64,000 nt of DNA from positions 359,897-423,896 of the forward strand of contig DKQS01000001.1 in assembly GCA_002471825.1 (NCBI GenBank), in the 5' to 3' direction. The translations under genes were made by a program, and so were the position numbers. Numbering within the stretch: position 1 is the first letter of the stretch; every line of letters starts with the position of its first letter. Shown here in pieces: positions 17,845 to 27,286 of this stretch. The notes under the pieces were generated by a model. That model was not told where the DNA came from, searched no databases, and saw only the letters and a list, made by a program, of their open reading frames with translations. This DNA is from Flavobacteriaceae bacterium UBA7302 (lineage in GTDB: Bacteria > Bacteroidota > Bacteroidia > Flavobacteriales > Flavobacteriaceae).

Positions 17845-18324
17845 ATGGTAGGAATAATCATGGGAAGCGACTCAGACCTTCCAGTAATGCAAGATGCAAT
17901 TGATGTTTTAGAAAGTTTTGATGTTCAAGTAGAAGTTGATATCGTTTCTGCGCATCGAACACCAGATAAATTATTTGATTATGCAAAAAACGCCCATTCA
18001 AGAGGTGTTCAGGTAATTATTGCAGGTGCCGGTGGTGCTGCTCATTTACCTGGAATGGTAGCTAGTATGAGTCCGTTACCAGTGATTGGGGTTCCAGTTA
18101 AAAGTCGTAATTCTATTGATGGTTGGGATTCTGTGTTATCAATTCTTCAAATGCCTGGAGGTGTTCCTGTAGCAACCGTTGCATTGGACGGCGCTAAAAA
18201 CGCCGGAATTCTAGCAGCTCAAATTATTGGTGCTTCAGACAAATGTGTCTTGGACAAAATTATTGCTTACAAAGAAGGCCTAAAACTCAAAGTTGAAAAG
18301 GCATCCGAGCGAGTTCGTAAATAA
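17845..18324 (+). CDS. purE: 5-(carboxyamino)imidazole ribonucleotide mutase
   Basis: 159 residues, class I PurE. MGSDSDLPVM (phosphate-binding serines), VSAHRTPDKL (catalytic His region) and GAGGAAHLPGMVAS are the three signature loops. It moves the carboxyl group of N5-CAIR to C4, giving CAIR, directly using the product of the preceding purK. One base separates the two genes. Confidence 0.96.
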   Translation: MVGIIMGSDSDLPVMQDAIDVLESFDVQVEVDIVSAHRTPDKLFDYAKNAHSRGVQVIIAGAGGAAHLPGMVASMSPLPVIGVPVKSRNSIDGWDSVLSILQMPGGVPVATVALDGAKNAGILAAQIIGASDKCVLDKIIAYKEGLKLKVEKASERVRK

Positions 18325-18367
18325 TTTTCGAACATAGTTTTACCGACTGCCTACATTCAATCACTCC

Positions 18368-18423
18368 ATTGAATCATTGAATTATTAAATTATTAAATTA
18401 TTAGGTCATTAGATTATTAAATT
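18368..18423 (+). repeat. tandem 8-bp repeat, unit ATTRRATT, upstream of M3 peptidase
   Basis: Seven consecutive 8-bp units fill 56 bp: ATTGAATC, ATTGAATT, ATTAAATT, ATTAAATT, ATTAGGTC, ATTAGATT, ATTAAATT. The array ends 6 bp before the ATG at 18430, so it lies in the promoter/leader of the peptidase gene. The same 8-bp unit occurs at 47608-47655. Confidence 0.85.
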
Positions 18424-18429
18424 CTAATC

Positions 18430-20451
18430 ATGAATCCACTTTTACAAGATTTTGACACCGCTCCGTTTGAGCAAATCACATACGATCATTACAAACCAGC
18501 GATTGAAAAAGCTATTGAAATTGCCAAGGAAGAAATCGATACCATCATCAATAATTCGGCCGAACCAACTTTTGAGAATACCACAGAAGCCTTGGACTAT
18601 ACAGGTCAAAAATTGGGTAGAATTACGAGTATCTTTTTTAATCTAAATTCTGCGGAAACATCCAAAGAAATTCAAGAAATCGCCAAAGAAGTATCTCCAT
18701 GGTTGACTGCATTTAAAAACGATATGATTTTGAATGCCGAATTGTTTGCGAGGGTGAAATCGGTTTACGATCAAAAAGAGACTTTAACGCTCACTCCTGA
18801 GCAAGATATGTTGTTGGAAAAGCAGTACAAAGGATTTGCCAGAAATGGAGCAAATCTCTCTGATGATGATCAGAAAACACTCAGAGAATTGGATTCTAAA
18901 TTGGCAAAACTATCTTTAGAATTTGGAGAACATGTATTGGCAGATGGCAATGCCTATGAAATGCTTTTGACCAATGAGGAGGACTTGAAAGGATTGCCTG
19001 AAGGAGTCAAAGAAGCTGCCGTCATGATGGCCAAAGAAAAAGGAAAAGAGGGTTGGTTAATCACCCTCGATTATCCAAGTTATATTCCTTTTATGACCTA
19101 TGCTGACAACCGCGAATTGCGAAAAGAACTATCAATTGCTTTTGGTAAAAAAGGATTTCAGGACAATGCAAATAACAACGAGCAAATTGTTTTAAAAATT
19201 GCCAAGCTCCGCAAAGAAAGAGCGCAATTATTAGGTTATCCAACGCATGCACATTTTGTTTTGGAAGATCGTATGGCAGAAGCTCCTGAGAAGGTAATTT
19301 CTTTCTTAAATGATCTATTGGAAAAAGCAAAACCAGCGGCACTCAAGGAGTTTGAAGCTTTAGAAAACTATGCAAAAAAGCTGGACGGAATTGATATCCT
19401 ACAGAAATGGGATTCAGCATATTATTCCGAAAAACTGAAGAAGGAAAAGTTCAATTTAGATCAGGAGCTTTTAAAACCTTATTTCAAACTTGAAAATGTG
19501 ATTGACGGAGTCTTTACCATTGTCGAAAAATTATTCGGACTGAACTTTCATGAGGTATTTGATATTGAAAAATATCATGAGGAAGTAAAGACCTATCAGG
19601 TATCCGATAATCAGGGTAATGAGGTCGCGTTATTCTATGCGGATTTTCATCCACGGCCAGGTAAAAGAAACGGAGCATGGATGACCTCTTACAAATCGCA
19701 GCAAGTTTTTGAAGGAATCAATGAAAGACCCCACGTCTCCATCGTTTGTAATTTTACCAAACCAACCGATAGCAAGCCATCGCTTCTTACGTTCAACGAG
19801 GTCACTACCTTGTTCCATGAATTTGGTCATGCCTTACACGGAATGTTGGCCAACACCACTTACAACAGTCTTTCTGGAACCTCGGTTTCTTGGGATTTTG
19901 TAGAATTACCAAGTCAGGTATTGGAGAATTGGTGTTACGAAAAAGAAGCCTTGGAATTATTCGCCAAACACTACGAAACAGGAGAAGTAATCCCGATGGA
20001 GTATGTTCAAAAAATCAAGGACTCAGCTACCTTCAACGAAGGCATGCAAACCCTGCGTCAATTGAGCTTTGGATTGCTAGATATGGCTTGGCACTACAAT
20101 GAAAATCCGGATGAAATTACTTCTGTAAAAACCTTCGAATTGGAAGCCTTTAAAAACACCGCTCTGTATCCCGATGTAGCTGAAAACTGCATGAGCACCT
20201 CCTTCTCCCATATCTTTCAGGGAGGCTATTCTGCCGGTTATTACTCGTACAAATGGGCCGAGGTTTTGGATGCTGATGCCTTTGAATTTTTCAAGGAAGA
20301 AGGAATTTTTAACACAGCTGTTGCCCATAAATTTATGGAACACGTTTTGAGCAAAGGCGGAACCGAAAAACCTATGGAATTGTACAAGAGATTCCGAGGA
20401 AAAGAACCAAATCCAGAGGCTTTGTTGAAGAGAGCTGGACTTTTAAATTAG
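18430..20451 (+). CDS. M3 family metallopeptidase (oligopeptidase A/Dcp-like)
   Basis: 673 residues, normal for the thimet oligopeptidase/Dcp clan. The zinc site is HEFGH (463-467) with the third ligand Glu in FVELPSQVLENW, and FNEGMQTLRQLSFGLLD and SHIFQGGYSAGYYSY line the substrate channel. It hydrolyses short peptides in the cytoplasm; no signal peptide is present. Whether it acts as an endopeptidase or a dipeptidyl-carboxypeptidase is not clear by eye. The stop overlaps the convergent gene by 4 bases. Confidence 0.93.
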   Translation: MNPLLQDFDTAPFEQITYDHYKPAIEKAIEIAKEEIDTIINNSAEPTFENTTEALDYTGQKLGRITSIFFNLNSAETSKEIQEIAKEVSPWLTAFKNDMILNAELFARVKSVYDQKETLTLTPEQDMLLEKQYKGFARNGANLSDDDQKTLRELDSKLAKLSLEFGEHVLADGNAYEMLLTNEEDLKGLPEGVKEAAVMMAKEKGKEGWLITLDYPSYIPFMTYADNRELRKELSIAFGKKGFQDNANNNEQIVLKIAKLRKERAQLLGYPTHAHFVLEDRMAEAPEKVISFLNDLLEKAKPAALKEFEALENYAKKLDGIDILQKWDSAYYSEKLKKEKFNLDQELLKPYFKLENVIDGVFTIVEKLFGLNFHEVFDIEKYHEEVKTYQVSDNQGNEVALFYADFHPRPGKRNGAWMTSYKSQQVFEGINERPHVSIVCNFTKPTDSKPSLLTFNEVTTLFHEFGHALHGMLANTTYNSLSGTSVSWDFVELPSQVLENWCYEKEALELFAKHYETGEVIPMEYVQKIKDSATFNEGMQTLRQLSFGLLDMAWHYNENPDEITSVKTFELEAFKNTALYPDVAENCMSTSFSHIFQGGYSAGYYSYKWAEVLDADAFEFFKEEGIFNTAVAHKFMEHVLSKGGTEKPMELYKRFRGKEPNPEALLKRAGLLN

Positions 20452-22784
20452 TCCGATAAAACGACACTTAAATTGATTAGTTTTCCCGTGGAAGTAATCC
20501 CACGAACGATCACCTGATAAGACTTTATTTTGTCGGGAATTGCCGCATAAAAGGATTGCTTATCCTTCGCAAGTGTGATATTTGGCTCCCAATGAAGAGT
20601 GGCGTAGCGATTGAATTCCTTGGTACCAGGCTCAAAAAGATACTCAGGTGTCTCATATTTGGCGGGCTTTGAAAACCCATCAGGTAATTCAATGTACAAC
20701 ACCCCAGAATCTTTCTTTTTACGCTTTTTCACCTCTTTGAAAATGCCCTTTTTATTCATGTAAATATGAATAGAACCATAGGGATTCAGACCTCCTCCTC
20801 CAATTCCGGATTTGTTAATCCGAATGCTTTTAACTTCATGCATGTATATATTCTTAAGCATCTCAGCATCTTGTTGTCGCATCAAAATCTGATCGATGTA
20901 AATATTCATCGGTTGCACCCCGCCATTATTCCCAATGATGGTTTGACTATTGGTTCGCGTATTGTAAATACTTACAAATGACTCTCTATTATCCACTACG
21001 ATGCTCGACATCATTTCCAAGTACTGCAAAACAGTTCTGTAATTGTATACATTTTCACTATCGACCTCAAAGTTTTGTGTAAAAGAAGTGTTATCCAATG
21101 GATTGATATCGGGATCTACCTTGGTTCTTTTAAGCGCCTTCAACTCTATTCCGCTGAGTTCTTCATAGTCCTCATCGAAAAATGGCTTTAACGAATTGGC
21201 CACTATTTGATGCCTTCCAATGGTCTTCTTCAGGTCGACCTCAATGATGGTATCAAATGGGTCGTTGGATACAATCAATTGGTACTTCGGTTTCACTTTC
21301 CTTGGAACTTGCGGATCCATTTTTAAAACTTCTCCTTTTTCATAAACCAATTGATTCAACTCGAATTGGCCCTTTGCGTCGGTCATGATGCTTCCAGCTT
21401 GATTCGCCGTAAAGAAGGTTATTGAGGTATTTTTCAGCGTGTCGCCTTTCTTTTTATCAAACAAGAATCCTTTGATATCAAATCCTTGTTCGAGGTAATG
21501 ACGAATCGCAACGGTATCATGTCTAAGAATTTTATTCCACCTATGAGACAAGGGATTCATTTCTAACAACCGTCTTAGAGTAAAATTAGAAAGATTTCCT
21601 CGCTGCCTTTTGGATAACAACGGACTCACCTTGTGCAAATAGCTATCCTCAAACAATGCCTCGTTGGGTGTGGATGTATTCGCGGTAGGCAAGACGGAAA
21701 CCGACAGGTAGGCGATGGAATCAGTGAGCTGCTTTTGGATCTCAAATTGCACACTGTCTTTATTGATTCGCTTTTTAGTGATCACAACATTTGTGTTTCG
21801 TCTATCAAATTTGTTGTAAAAAGAACGCTCTCCAATCAGCTGCTTTCCTTGAAAAACTGAAATCGTATTCACACCAGGCAACAACTTATTTTTCTTAAAA
21901 TAAAAAGCATTTTTCTGGTCCTCATCCAATGTGAGGATTCCAGCCAAAGCAATCTTTCCATCTGAATGAATGAGGTAGGACAAACTATCGGTCGACTTCA
22001 AATTGGCTCGGAAACCGAAGTAAAAATCTTCGCCCTTGTCGAATACATTGAAGACAATACCGTTCTCCTCAACCAATGGCAAGGGTATCTCACTTTTAAA
22101 AGCGCCTGAAATTATTTCGGCCTCATAACGTCGATCTTTCTTTGGTTTTAGAAAAAAGCGGCCAAACCCCAAGCTATCTGTTTTGAAATAGGTTAATTCA
22201 TTCCCCAAATTATCTTTGATCACTCCTTCAATACGCTTTCCATTCTCATAGCGATCGGTCGCCTTCACAAAGAACAAATTGGTAAGTCCTACCACAAAGG
22301 CATTGCCTTCTGGAACTACAGTAACCGCATCTAGTTCGCCCTGTAAGTAATGGCCATCGTCTTTCTCGACATTCACAAAAATGGGTTTCGGAACTGGCTT
22401 ATCAAAGTTGAGGCTCCACTCGCTTTGGACCGTGTAATACAATACAGAAGATTGATAATCCTTGGGAATTGTAATAGAATTATGGGCAACTCCATTCCTT
22501 ACTTCGAGGTATTTTTTGGTTAAAAGAGTTCCGTTCTGATTGTACAACCGGAAGCAAACCTTTTTGGTTTCTGTAAATAATTTTTTCTCTCGATTGTCTA
22601 CAACAAACAGCTGAAAGTAAGCTTCTTCCCCAGAAAAATAACTCGACTTGTTAAACTGACAAACAAAATTTTCAACTGGGTATTTGTAAAAGTCAAAATA
22701 GGATTGAGCAATGTCCTCAACGACCTTTTGGGCGCTACCAAATTGATAAGAAAAAAGGATTGCTAAAAGAACGAGTCGCTTCAC
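20448..22784 (-). CDS. large exported protein with TonB-plug-like domain and no beta barrel
   Basis: 778 residues with a signal peptide (cleavage about GSAQ, residues 16-19). The N-terminal ~400 residues are beta-rich with macroglobulin-like repeats (SGEEAYFQLFVVD, FVKATDRYENGK). A carboxypeptidase-regulatory-like segment (GFDIKGFLFDKKKGDTLKN) is followed by a region resembling a TonB receptor plug (YRTVLQYLEMM, NIYIDQILM). The outer-membrane barrel that should follow is absent; only ~150 more residues remain. This architecture recurs in Bacteroidota, where it is annotated as plug-domain protein of unknown function. It is downstream of the glycosyltransferase gene, 9 bp apart. Confidence 0.72.
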   Translation of the reverse strand: MKRLVLLAILFSYQFGSAQKVVEDIAQSYFDFYKYPVENFVCQFNKSSYFSGEEAYFQLFVVDNREKKLFTETKKVCFRLYNQNGTLLTKKYLEVRNGVAHNSITIPKDYQSSVLYYTVQSEWSLNFDKPVPKPIFVNVEKDDGHYLQGELDAVTVVPEGNAFVVGLTNLFFVKATDRYENGKRIEGVIKDNLGNELTYFKTDSLGFGRFFLKPKKDRRYEAEIISGAFKSEIPLPLVEENGIVFNVFDKGEDFYFGFRANLKSTDSLSYLIHSDGKIALAGILTLDEDQKNAFYFKKNKLLPGVNTISVFQGKQLIGERSFYNKFDRRNTNVVITKKRINKDSVQFEIQKQLTDSIAYLSVSVLPTANTSTPNEALFEDSYLHKVSPLLSKRQRGNLSNFTLRRLLEMNPLSHRWNKILRHDTVAIRHYLEQGFDIKGFLFDKKKGDTLKNTSITFFTANQAGSIMTDAKGQFELNQLVYEKGEVLKMDPQVPRKVKPKYQLIVSNDPFDTIIEVDLKKTIGRHQIVANSLKPFFDEDYEELSGIELKALKRTKVDPDINPLDNTSFTQNFEVDSENVYNYRTVLQYLEMMSSIVVDNRESFVSIYNTRTNSQTIIGNNGGVQPMNIYIDQILMRQQDAEMLKNIYMHEVKSIRINKSGIGGGGLNPYGSIHIYMNKKGIFKEVKKRKKKDSGVLYIELPDGFSKPAKYETPEYLFEPGTKEFNRYATLHWEPNITLAKDKQSFYAAIPDKIKSYQVIVRGITSTGKLINLSVVLSD

Positions 22785-22793
22785 CTGATAAAG

Positions 22794-24020
22794 TTAAACT
22801 TTATTCTTTTCCTCAATCCATTTGCTCAAATACTTTGAACTTTTCATGGTGTGGTGTTGCAATAAACTTCCCATAAAATTATGATTTCTATGATAATCCA
22901 GATTGGTAGAAAGTTGCTCAAGGAAGTTGGTAAACTGTTCTAGATAGGCCTCCTTGTCGAATTGTTTCAACAGATGAAACCCTTTTGTCTGAGATGCTTC
23001 CCAAATACTTTTGTCTGAGTACAATTGAATGCTGTTCTGAATGAATTCCGGCCAGTCATCAGCTACCAATCCACCCCAATTTTCTTCATCAGAATATCCC
23101 TCAATACCAATAGTTGTTGTTACTGATGGACAACCATTCTGCATGCCATCCAAAAACTTTCCTTTGAGTCCGGCTCCAAATGAAAGAGGAGCGAGTAAAA
23201 CCCTTGCTTTTTTGAGCACTTCATGTTGATTTTCCACAAAACCCTTTACCAAAAATCCTTCCTTAACATTGCTAAATTCTTTAGCCTGTTGCGTTGGATA
23301 GGCTCCATAAACATGTAGTTCAGCTTCTGGAAGTTGCTTTCGAATTTGCGGCCAAATCTTCGTTTTCAAAGTTTTTACCGACTCCAAATTGGGAGGATGT
23401 AAAAAATTCCCTATGGAAATGAAGTGTTCCCTTTCTTCAAAATTGGGCAAGGTCTTTGGAACAACGCTGGACAGTAAGAAAGGCAAATAGCACAATAAAG
23501 TGGAATCTAATTTGAAGAAATTGGTCAGGATTTCAATCTCCACTTTTGAGATCATTAAGGATATATCACTTCGCAGAATAGATGCAACTTCTCGTTTGGT
23601 AATTTCCTCAGTCAATAAATCGGTCAACTGAAATGGTTCACCAGCTTTGTATTGTTTTTCCCTCACCTTACGAAGACAGTGCAGGTCTTCAGTATCCAAA
23701 ATTCGTAGGGCCTTGGGCTGCAATTCTGCGACCCTCCAACCAAACTGTTCCTCGCTGATAAATCGGTCAAAGAGTACGATATCGGGATCAATTTGTTTTA
23801 AGAGTTCATCGAAACTAGCATCATTGAGCTTCAATACCTCCTCTTGAATACCCAATATTTGAAGATCTAAGCTTTGCTCATTTTTCTGCGCAGTGGTTCC
23901 AAATACTATTTTACAACCTTGCGATTGAAAATATTCGATAAGTTGGAGCATCCTACTTCCAGCAGCAGAAGAATTGGGTTCTACCCAAACAGCTCCGATT
24001 ATGAAAACCGTTTTGTACAA
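22794..24020 (-). CDS. glycosyltransferase, GT-B fold (GT4-like)
   Basis: 408 residues. The N-terminal part starts with a Rossmann strand and SSAAGSRMLQLIEYFQ; the C-terminal domain has FISIGNFLHPPN, ELHVYGAYP and APLSFGAGLKGKFLDGMQNG, typical of GT4/GT1 sugar transferases with the nucleotide-binding loop rich in Gly. It is predicted to be cytoplasmic and to glycosylate an envelope component. It begins one base from the end of the haem-binding gene and continues into the plug-domain gene, so the three form a minus-strand operon. Confidence 0.82.
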   Translation of the reverse strand: MYKTVFIIGAVWVEPNSSAAGSRMLQLIEYFQSQGCKIVFGTTAQKNEQSLDLQILGIQEEVLKLNDASFDELLKQIDPDIVLFDRFISEEQFGWRVAELQPKALRILDTEDLHCLRKVREKQYKAGEPFQLTDLLTEEITKREVASILRSDISLMISKVEIEILTNFFKLDSTLLCYLPFLLSSVVPKTLPNFEEREHFISIGNFLHPPNLESVKTLKTKIWPQIRKQLPEAELHVYGAYPTQQAKEFSNVKEGFLVKGFVENQHEVLKKARVLLAPLSFGAGLKGKFLDGMQNGCPSVTTTIGIEGYSDEENWGGLVADDWPEFIQNSIQLYSDKSIWEASQTKGFHLLKQFDKEAYLEQFTNFLEQLSTNLDYHRNHNFMGSLLQHHTMKSSKYLSKWIEEKNKV

Positions 24021-24500
24021 TTATTTTTGAGCCTGAGCCATTTGCGACTTGTAATCGGCCTGAACTTTCTTAGCCCAAGCAACCACCTTGTCGATTTGCT
24101 CTTGGGAAAGATCTGCGTCTCGGTGCACCCAAGTGTACGAGTTTAAAGGCATGTGTTTCTCTTCAACCTCTTCCCAGATTTCTTCAAACTTGTGTTCCTT
24201 TTTCTTTAAAGAGTAACTACTCCACTCCGAAAAGTTCACCTCACTTTTACCGTGTTTTACATGATCATTAATCCAATAATTCACTGGAGTAATGTTATTG
24301 TACCAAGGATATCTAGTGACGTTCGAGTGGCAATCAAAACAAGCTTGTTTCATGATTTTATGCACCTCTTCGGATGGTTTTGTTTCTGCGATAAACGGTT
24401 CTAAACTAGCAGGATCTCCCTGATTCAATCTAGGCCCAAATATTTGAGCAACGGCAACAACAAGAAGAATGGCTAACAAGGCTTTTTTAAGTAGTTTCAT
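24021..24500 (-). CDS. haem-binding domain protein (single CXXCH)
   Basis: 159 residues with an N-terminal hydrophobic anchor or signal (about 5-22). The haem attachment motif is CFDCH (Cys54, Cys57, His58) followed by YPWYNNITPVNYWINDHV, the signature of the Bacteroidota haem-binding domain (PF14376). It is presumably a c-type cytochrome of the periplasm or outer face of the inner membrane; the axial methionine may be in KHMPLNSYTW. It is the first gene of a minus-strand operon with a glycosyltransferase and the plug-domain protein. Confidence 0.87.
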   Translation of the reverse strand: MKLLKKALLAILLVVAVAQIFGPRLNQGDPASLEPFIAETKPSEEVHKIMKQACFDCHSNVTRYPWYNNITPVNYWINDHVKHGKSEVNFSEWSSYSLKKKEHKFEEIWEEVEEKHMPLNSYTWVHRDADLSQEQIDKVVAWAKKVQADYKSQMAQAQK

Positions 24501-24542
24501 GGTTGTTAAGTTTGGACCAAAGATAGGAATTAAGTGGTTTTC

Positions 24543-24576
24543 TTGAATGTAAAATCCCTTAGATTACTTACTTTTG
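24543..24576 (+). promoter_or_regulatory. Bacteroidota-type promoter of lpdA
   Basis: TTG (24543-24545) stands 23 bp before TACTTTTG (24569-24576), which matches the -33 TTTG / -7 TAnnTTTG layout of the primary sigma factor in Bacteroidota. The ATG at 24600 follows 23 bp after the -7 element. Confidence 0.75.
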
Positions 24577-24599
24577 CATCATAAAATTTTCAAAAAAGA

Positions 24600-26000
24600 A
24601 TGAAATACGATTTAGTTGTTATTGGATCAGGACCTGGAGGTTATATTGCTGCCATTAGAGCATCTCAATTAGGGAAAAAAGTTGCCATTATTGAAAAATA
24701 TGCAACGCTTGGTGGAACTTGCTTGAACGTTGGATGTATTCCATCAAAAGCATTGTTAGATTCTTCACATCATTATTACGATGCTGTAAAGCATTTTGAA
24801 GAGCATGGAATCTTAATCGATCCTCCAAAAATTGACTTTCCAAAAATGATAGATCGTAAAGCCAAGATTGTTGAAACTACTACAGGTGGAATCAAATACC
24901 TCATGGATAAAAACAAGATTGATGTCTATGAAGGTTTGGGGTCATTTGTAGACGCAACACATGTAAAAGTTGCCAAGGCAGATGGATCTGAAGAAGTTTT
25001 AGAAGCTGACAATACCATTATTGCAACAGGTTCAAAACCAGGAAGCTTGCCTTTCATCAATATCGATAAAGAACGTATCATTACTTCTACCGAAGCCTTA
25101 AAATTACCTGAAATTCCGAAGCACATGCTTGTTATTGGCGGTGGTGTAATCGGATTGGAATTGGGATCTGTGTATTCTAGACTTGGTTCTCAGGTAACCG
25201 TGATTGAATACATGGACAAAATTGTTCCAGGTATGGATGCGGACGTTTCCAAAGAACTTCAAAAAGTACTTAAGAAACAAGGTGTGAAATTCAATGTAAG
25301 TCATGGAGTTTCTTCTGTTGAAAGAGTTGGTGATGAAATCATCGTAAAAGCCACCAACAAAAAAGGCGCTGAAGTAGAATTCAAAGGAGATTACTGCTTG
25401 GTGTCTGTAGGAAGAAGACCTTACACGGAAGGACTTGGATTGGAAAACGTTGGTGTGAAAGTTAATGAAAGAGGTCAGATTGAAATCAATGATCACCTAC
25501 AAACCAACGTTCCGAACATCTACGCCATTGGTGACGTAGTAAAAGGAGCTATGTTGGCACACAAAGCCGAAGAAGAAGGTGTTGTTGCGGCTGAGATCAT
25601 TGCCGGGCAAAAACCACATATCGATTACAACTTAATCCCAGGAATTGTTTATACATGGCCTGAAGTTGCCGCGGTTGGAAAAACAGAACAAGAGTTAAAA
25701 GATGCTGGTGTGAAGTACAAAGCTGGAAAATTCTCCATGAGAGCTTTGGGTAGATCTCGAGCAAGTGGTGATATTGATGGTTTTGTAAAAGTACTTGCCG
25801 ATGCGAACACCGATGAAGTCTTAGGTGTGCACATGGTAGGCGCTAGAGTTGCCGATCTAATCATGGAAGCAGCCGTTGCCATGGAGTACCGTGCTTCTGC
25901 GGAAGATTTGGCTCGAATTTGCCACGGTCACCCTACTTATTCTGAAGCCATGAAAGAGGCAGCGAAAGCGGCTTGGGACGGACAGCCATTGAATGCTTAA
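24600..26000 (+). CDS. lpdA: dihydrolipoyl dehydrogenase
   Basis: 466 residues. FAD-binding VVIGSGPGGYIAAIRASQLG, redox disulfide GGTCLNVGCIPSK (Cys41, Cys46), NAD-binding VIGGGVIGLELGSVYSRLG and the catalytic His444-Glu449 pair in HPTYSEAM are all intact. It reoxidises dihydrolipoyl groups of the E2/H-protein components of pyruvate, 2-oxoglutarate and branched-chain dehydrogenases or glycine cleavage. No E1/E2 gene is nearby, so it is likely the shared stand-alone E3. It has its own promoter. Confidence 0.96.
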   Translation: MKYDLVVIGSGPGGYIAAIRASQLGKKVAIIEKYATLGGTCLNVGCIPSKALLDSSHHYYDAVKHFEEHGILIDPPKIDFPKMIDRKAKIVETTTGGIKYLMDKNKIDVYEGLGSFVDATHVKVAKADGSEEVLEADNTIIATGSKPGSLPFINIDKERIITSTEALKLPEIPKHMLVIGGGVIGLELGSVYSRLGSQVTVIEYMDKIVPGMDADVSKELQKVLKKQGVKFNVSHGVSSVERVGDEIIVKATNKKGAEVEFKGDYCLVSVGRRPYTEGLGLENVGVKVNERGQIEINDHLQTNVPNIYAIGDVVKGAMLAHKAEEEGVVAAEIIAGQKPHIDYNLIPGIVYTWPEVAAVGKTEQELKDAGVKYKAGKFSMRALGRSRASGDIDGFVKVLADANTDEVLGVHMVGARVADLIMEAAVAMEYRASAEDLARICHGHPTYSEAMKEAAKAAWDGQPLNA

Positions 26001-26049
26001 GCAACTTTTAGCACAAAAGGATTTCATTTATTTGCCTTACATTTAGGAG

Positions 26050-27267
26050 ATGAAAAATGTTCTAGCAACATTCTTTTTTTTCACCCTCTGTTGTATTGGT
26101 TTTTCTCAAAAGAAAGACAGCATTTCTTTAAAAAACGGAATTGATAAGCCGAGTCTTCTGCCCATTCATCATTTCGGGTTATTTTCTGCAAGAATCAATC
26201 AAAACTTCAAGGTAAGACCTTCAGATAAATCCACCCTCAACATCAGCTATGCGAGTGCCAATACCTTTCATCCTTTTGTGGAAATGTATCTTCCAAAAGA
26301 TGAGGCGACACGGCAACAGATGAGTCAACTAATTTGGTTCAACCGTCACTTCTGGGTAGATCAACAAACCACACCTGCTGATTATGAAAACATTGTGATC
26401 GATGCTGTTTTCAAGAATTTTCGAGTTGATTTTAATACCAAAATTGGACAAAATCATGAACTCGGAATCACTCTTCGGTCCTATTTGGTCACTCGAGGAA
26501 ATTATCCCTTTTCGGTTTTTACGAGTGATGAGTTCATCGAATGGTTTCATAGCAATATAGCCGGAGGGGAAGATCCCTTCGGACGAAAATACTACGGACT
26601 AAATCAAGTAAATGTTCGATATACCAATCGAAATGGACAGGTCATGGATTTGCAGGACGGTGATTTTTTAATTGGTGGTATCGAGTTCAATCATTTTTAT
26701 TATCCGCAGATTGCCTCACTGACCAAGAAAAATATCTTCCTGAATTTTGGTTCACATTTGGGCGTCAATACGACAAGTACAAATCCGTCCATAGATCTCG
26801 GTTTCTCAGGCAACATCGTGAAAGAGTGGAAAACAAAAAACAATAGCGAATTGCGAGCAGCTTTTGGCGCTGCCGTGTTGAGAAGAAATCTGATCAACTT
26901 GGGTGATGTTGTTCAACTAGGCAACAACAATTACTTAGGAAGTTTTGAAGGCATGTTCGAATACACCAATTACACACGAAAGGGAAATTACCATTCGGTA
27001 GGCGTCAATTATCAGATTCAATCGAGTTTCATGCAGCGAGAAGAACGCGACTACTACCAATTTGTCGGACAGTGGAATGCCATCCACTCTGGTTGGCAAA
27101 ATGGATTTGAAAAATTATACGAATATCAGTCGGCATGGAGTTGGTTGTATACCTACGGAAGAAAGGATTACAGTTTTACGATTTACCTAAAACAAGACTT
27201 ATATTTGAACAATTCGCCAGATATTCAAACGGGTGTGAGTCTTAGAATTCCAATAAACAAAGTTTGA
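26050..27267 (+). CDS. exported outer-membrane-like protein of unknown function (possibly DUF3187)
   Basis: 405 residues with a signal peptide ending near GFSQ (residue 19). The mature protein is rich in alternating aromatic strands (SFTIYLKQDLYLNN, YHSVGVNYQIQSSF) and ends in short strands, suggesting an outer-membrane beta barrel. Central RGNYPFSVFTSDEFIEWFH and FGRKYYGLNQV resemble DUF3187-type proteins, but I could not confirm the family. It lies 49 bp after lpdA and 19 bp before pabB on the same strand. Confidence 0.65.
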   Translation: MKNVLATFFFFTLCCIGFSQKKDSISLKNGIDKPSLLPIHHFGLFSARINQNFKVRPSDKSTLNISYASANTFHPFVEMYLPKDEATRQQMSQLIWFNRHFWVDQQTTPADYENIVIDAVFKNFRVDFNTKIGQNHELGITLRSYLVTRGNYPFSVFTSDEFIEWFHSNIAGGEDPFGRKYYGLNQVNVRYTNRNGQVMDLQDGDFLIGGIEFNHFYYPQIASLTKKNIFLNFGSHLGVNTTSTNPSIDLGFSGNIVKEWKTKNNSELRAAFGAAVLRRNLINLGDVVQLGNNNYLGSFEGMFEYTNYTRKGNYHSVGVNYQIQSSFMQREERDYYQFVGQWNAIHSGWQNGFEKLYEYQSAWSWLYTYGRKDYSFTIYLKQDLYLNNSPDIQTGVSLRIPINKV

Positions 27268-27286
27268 CATTTTAAGGACGATTGAA

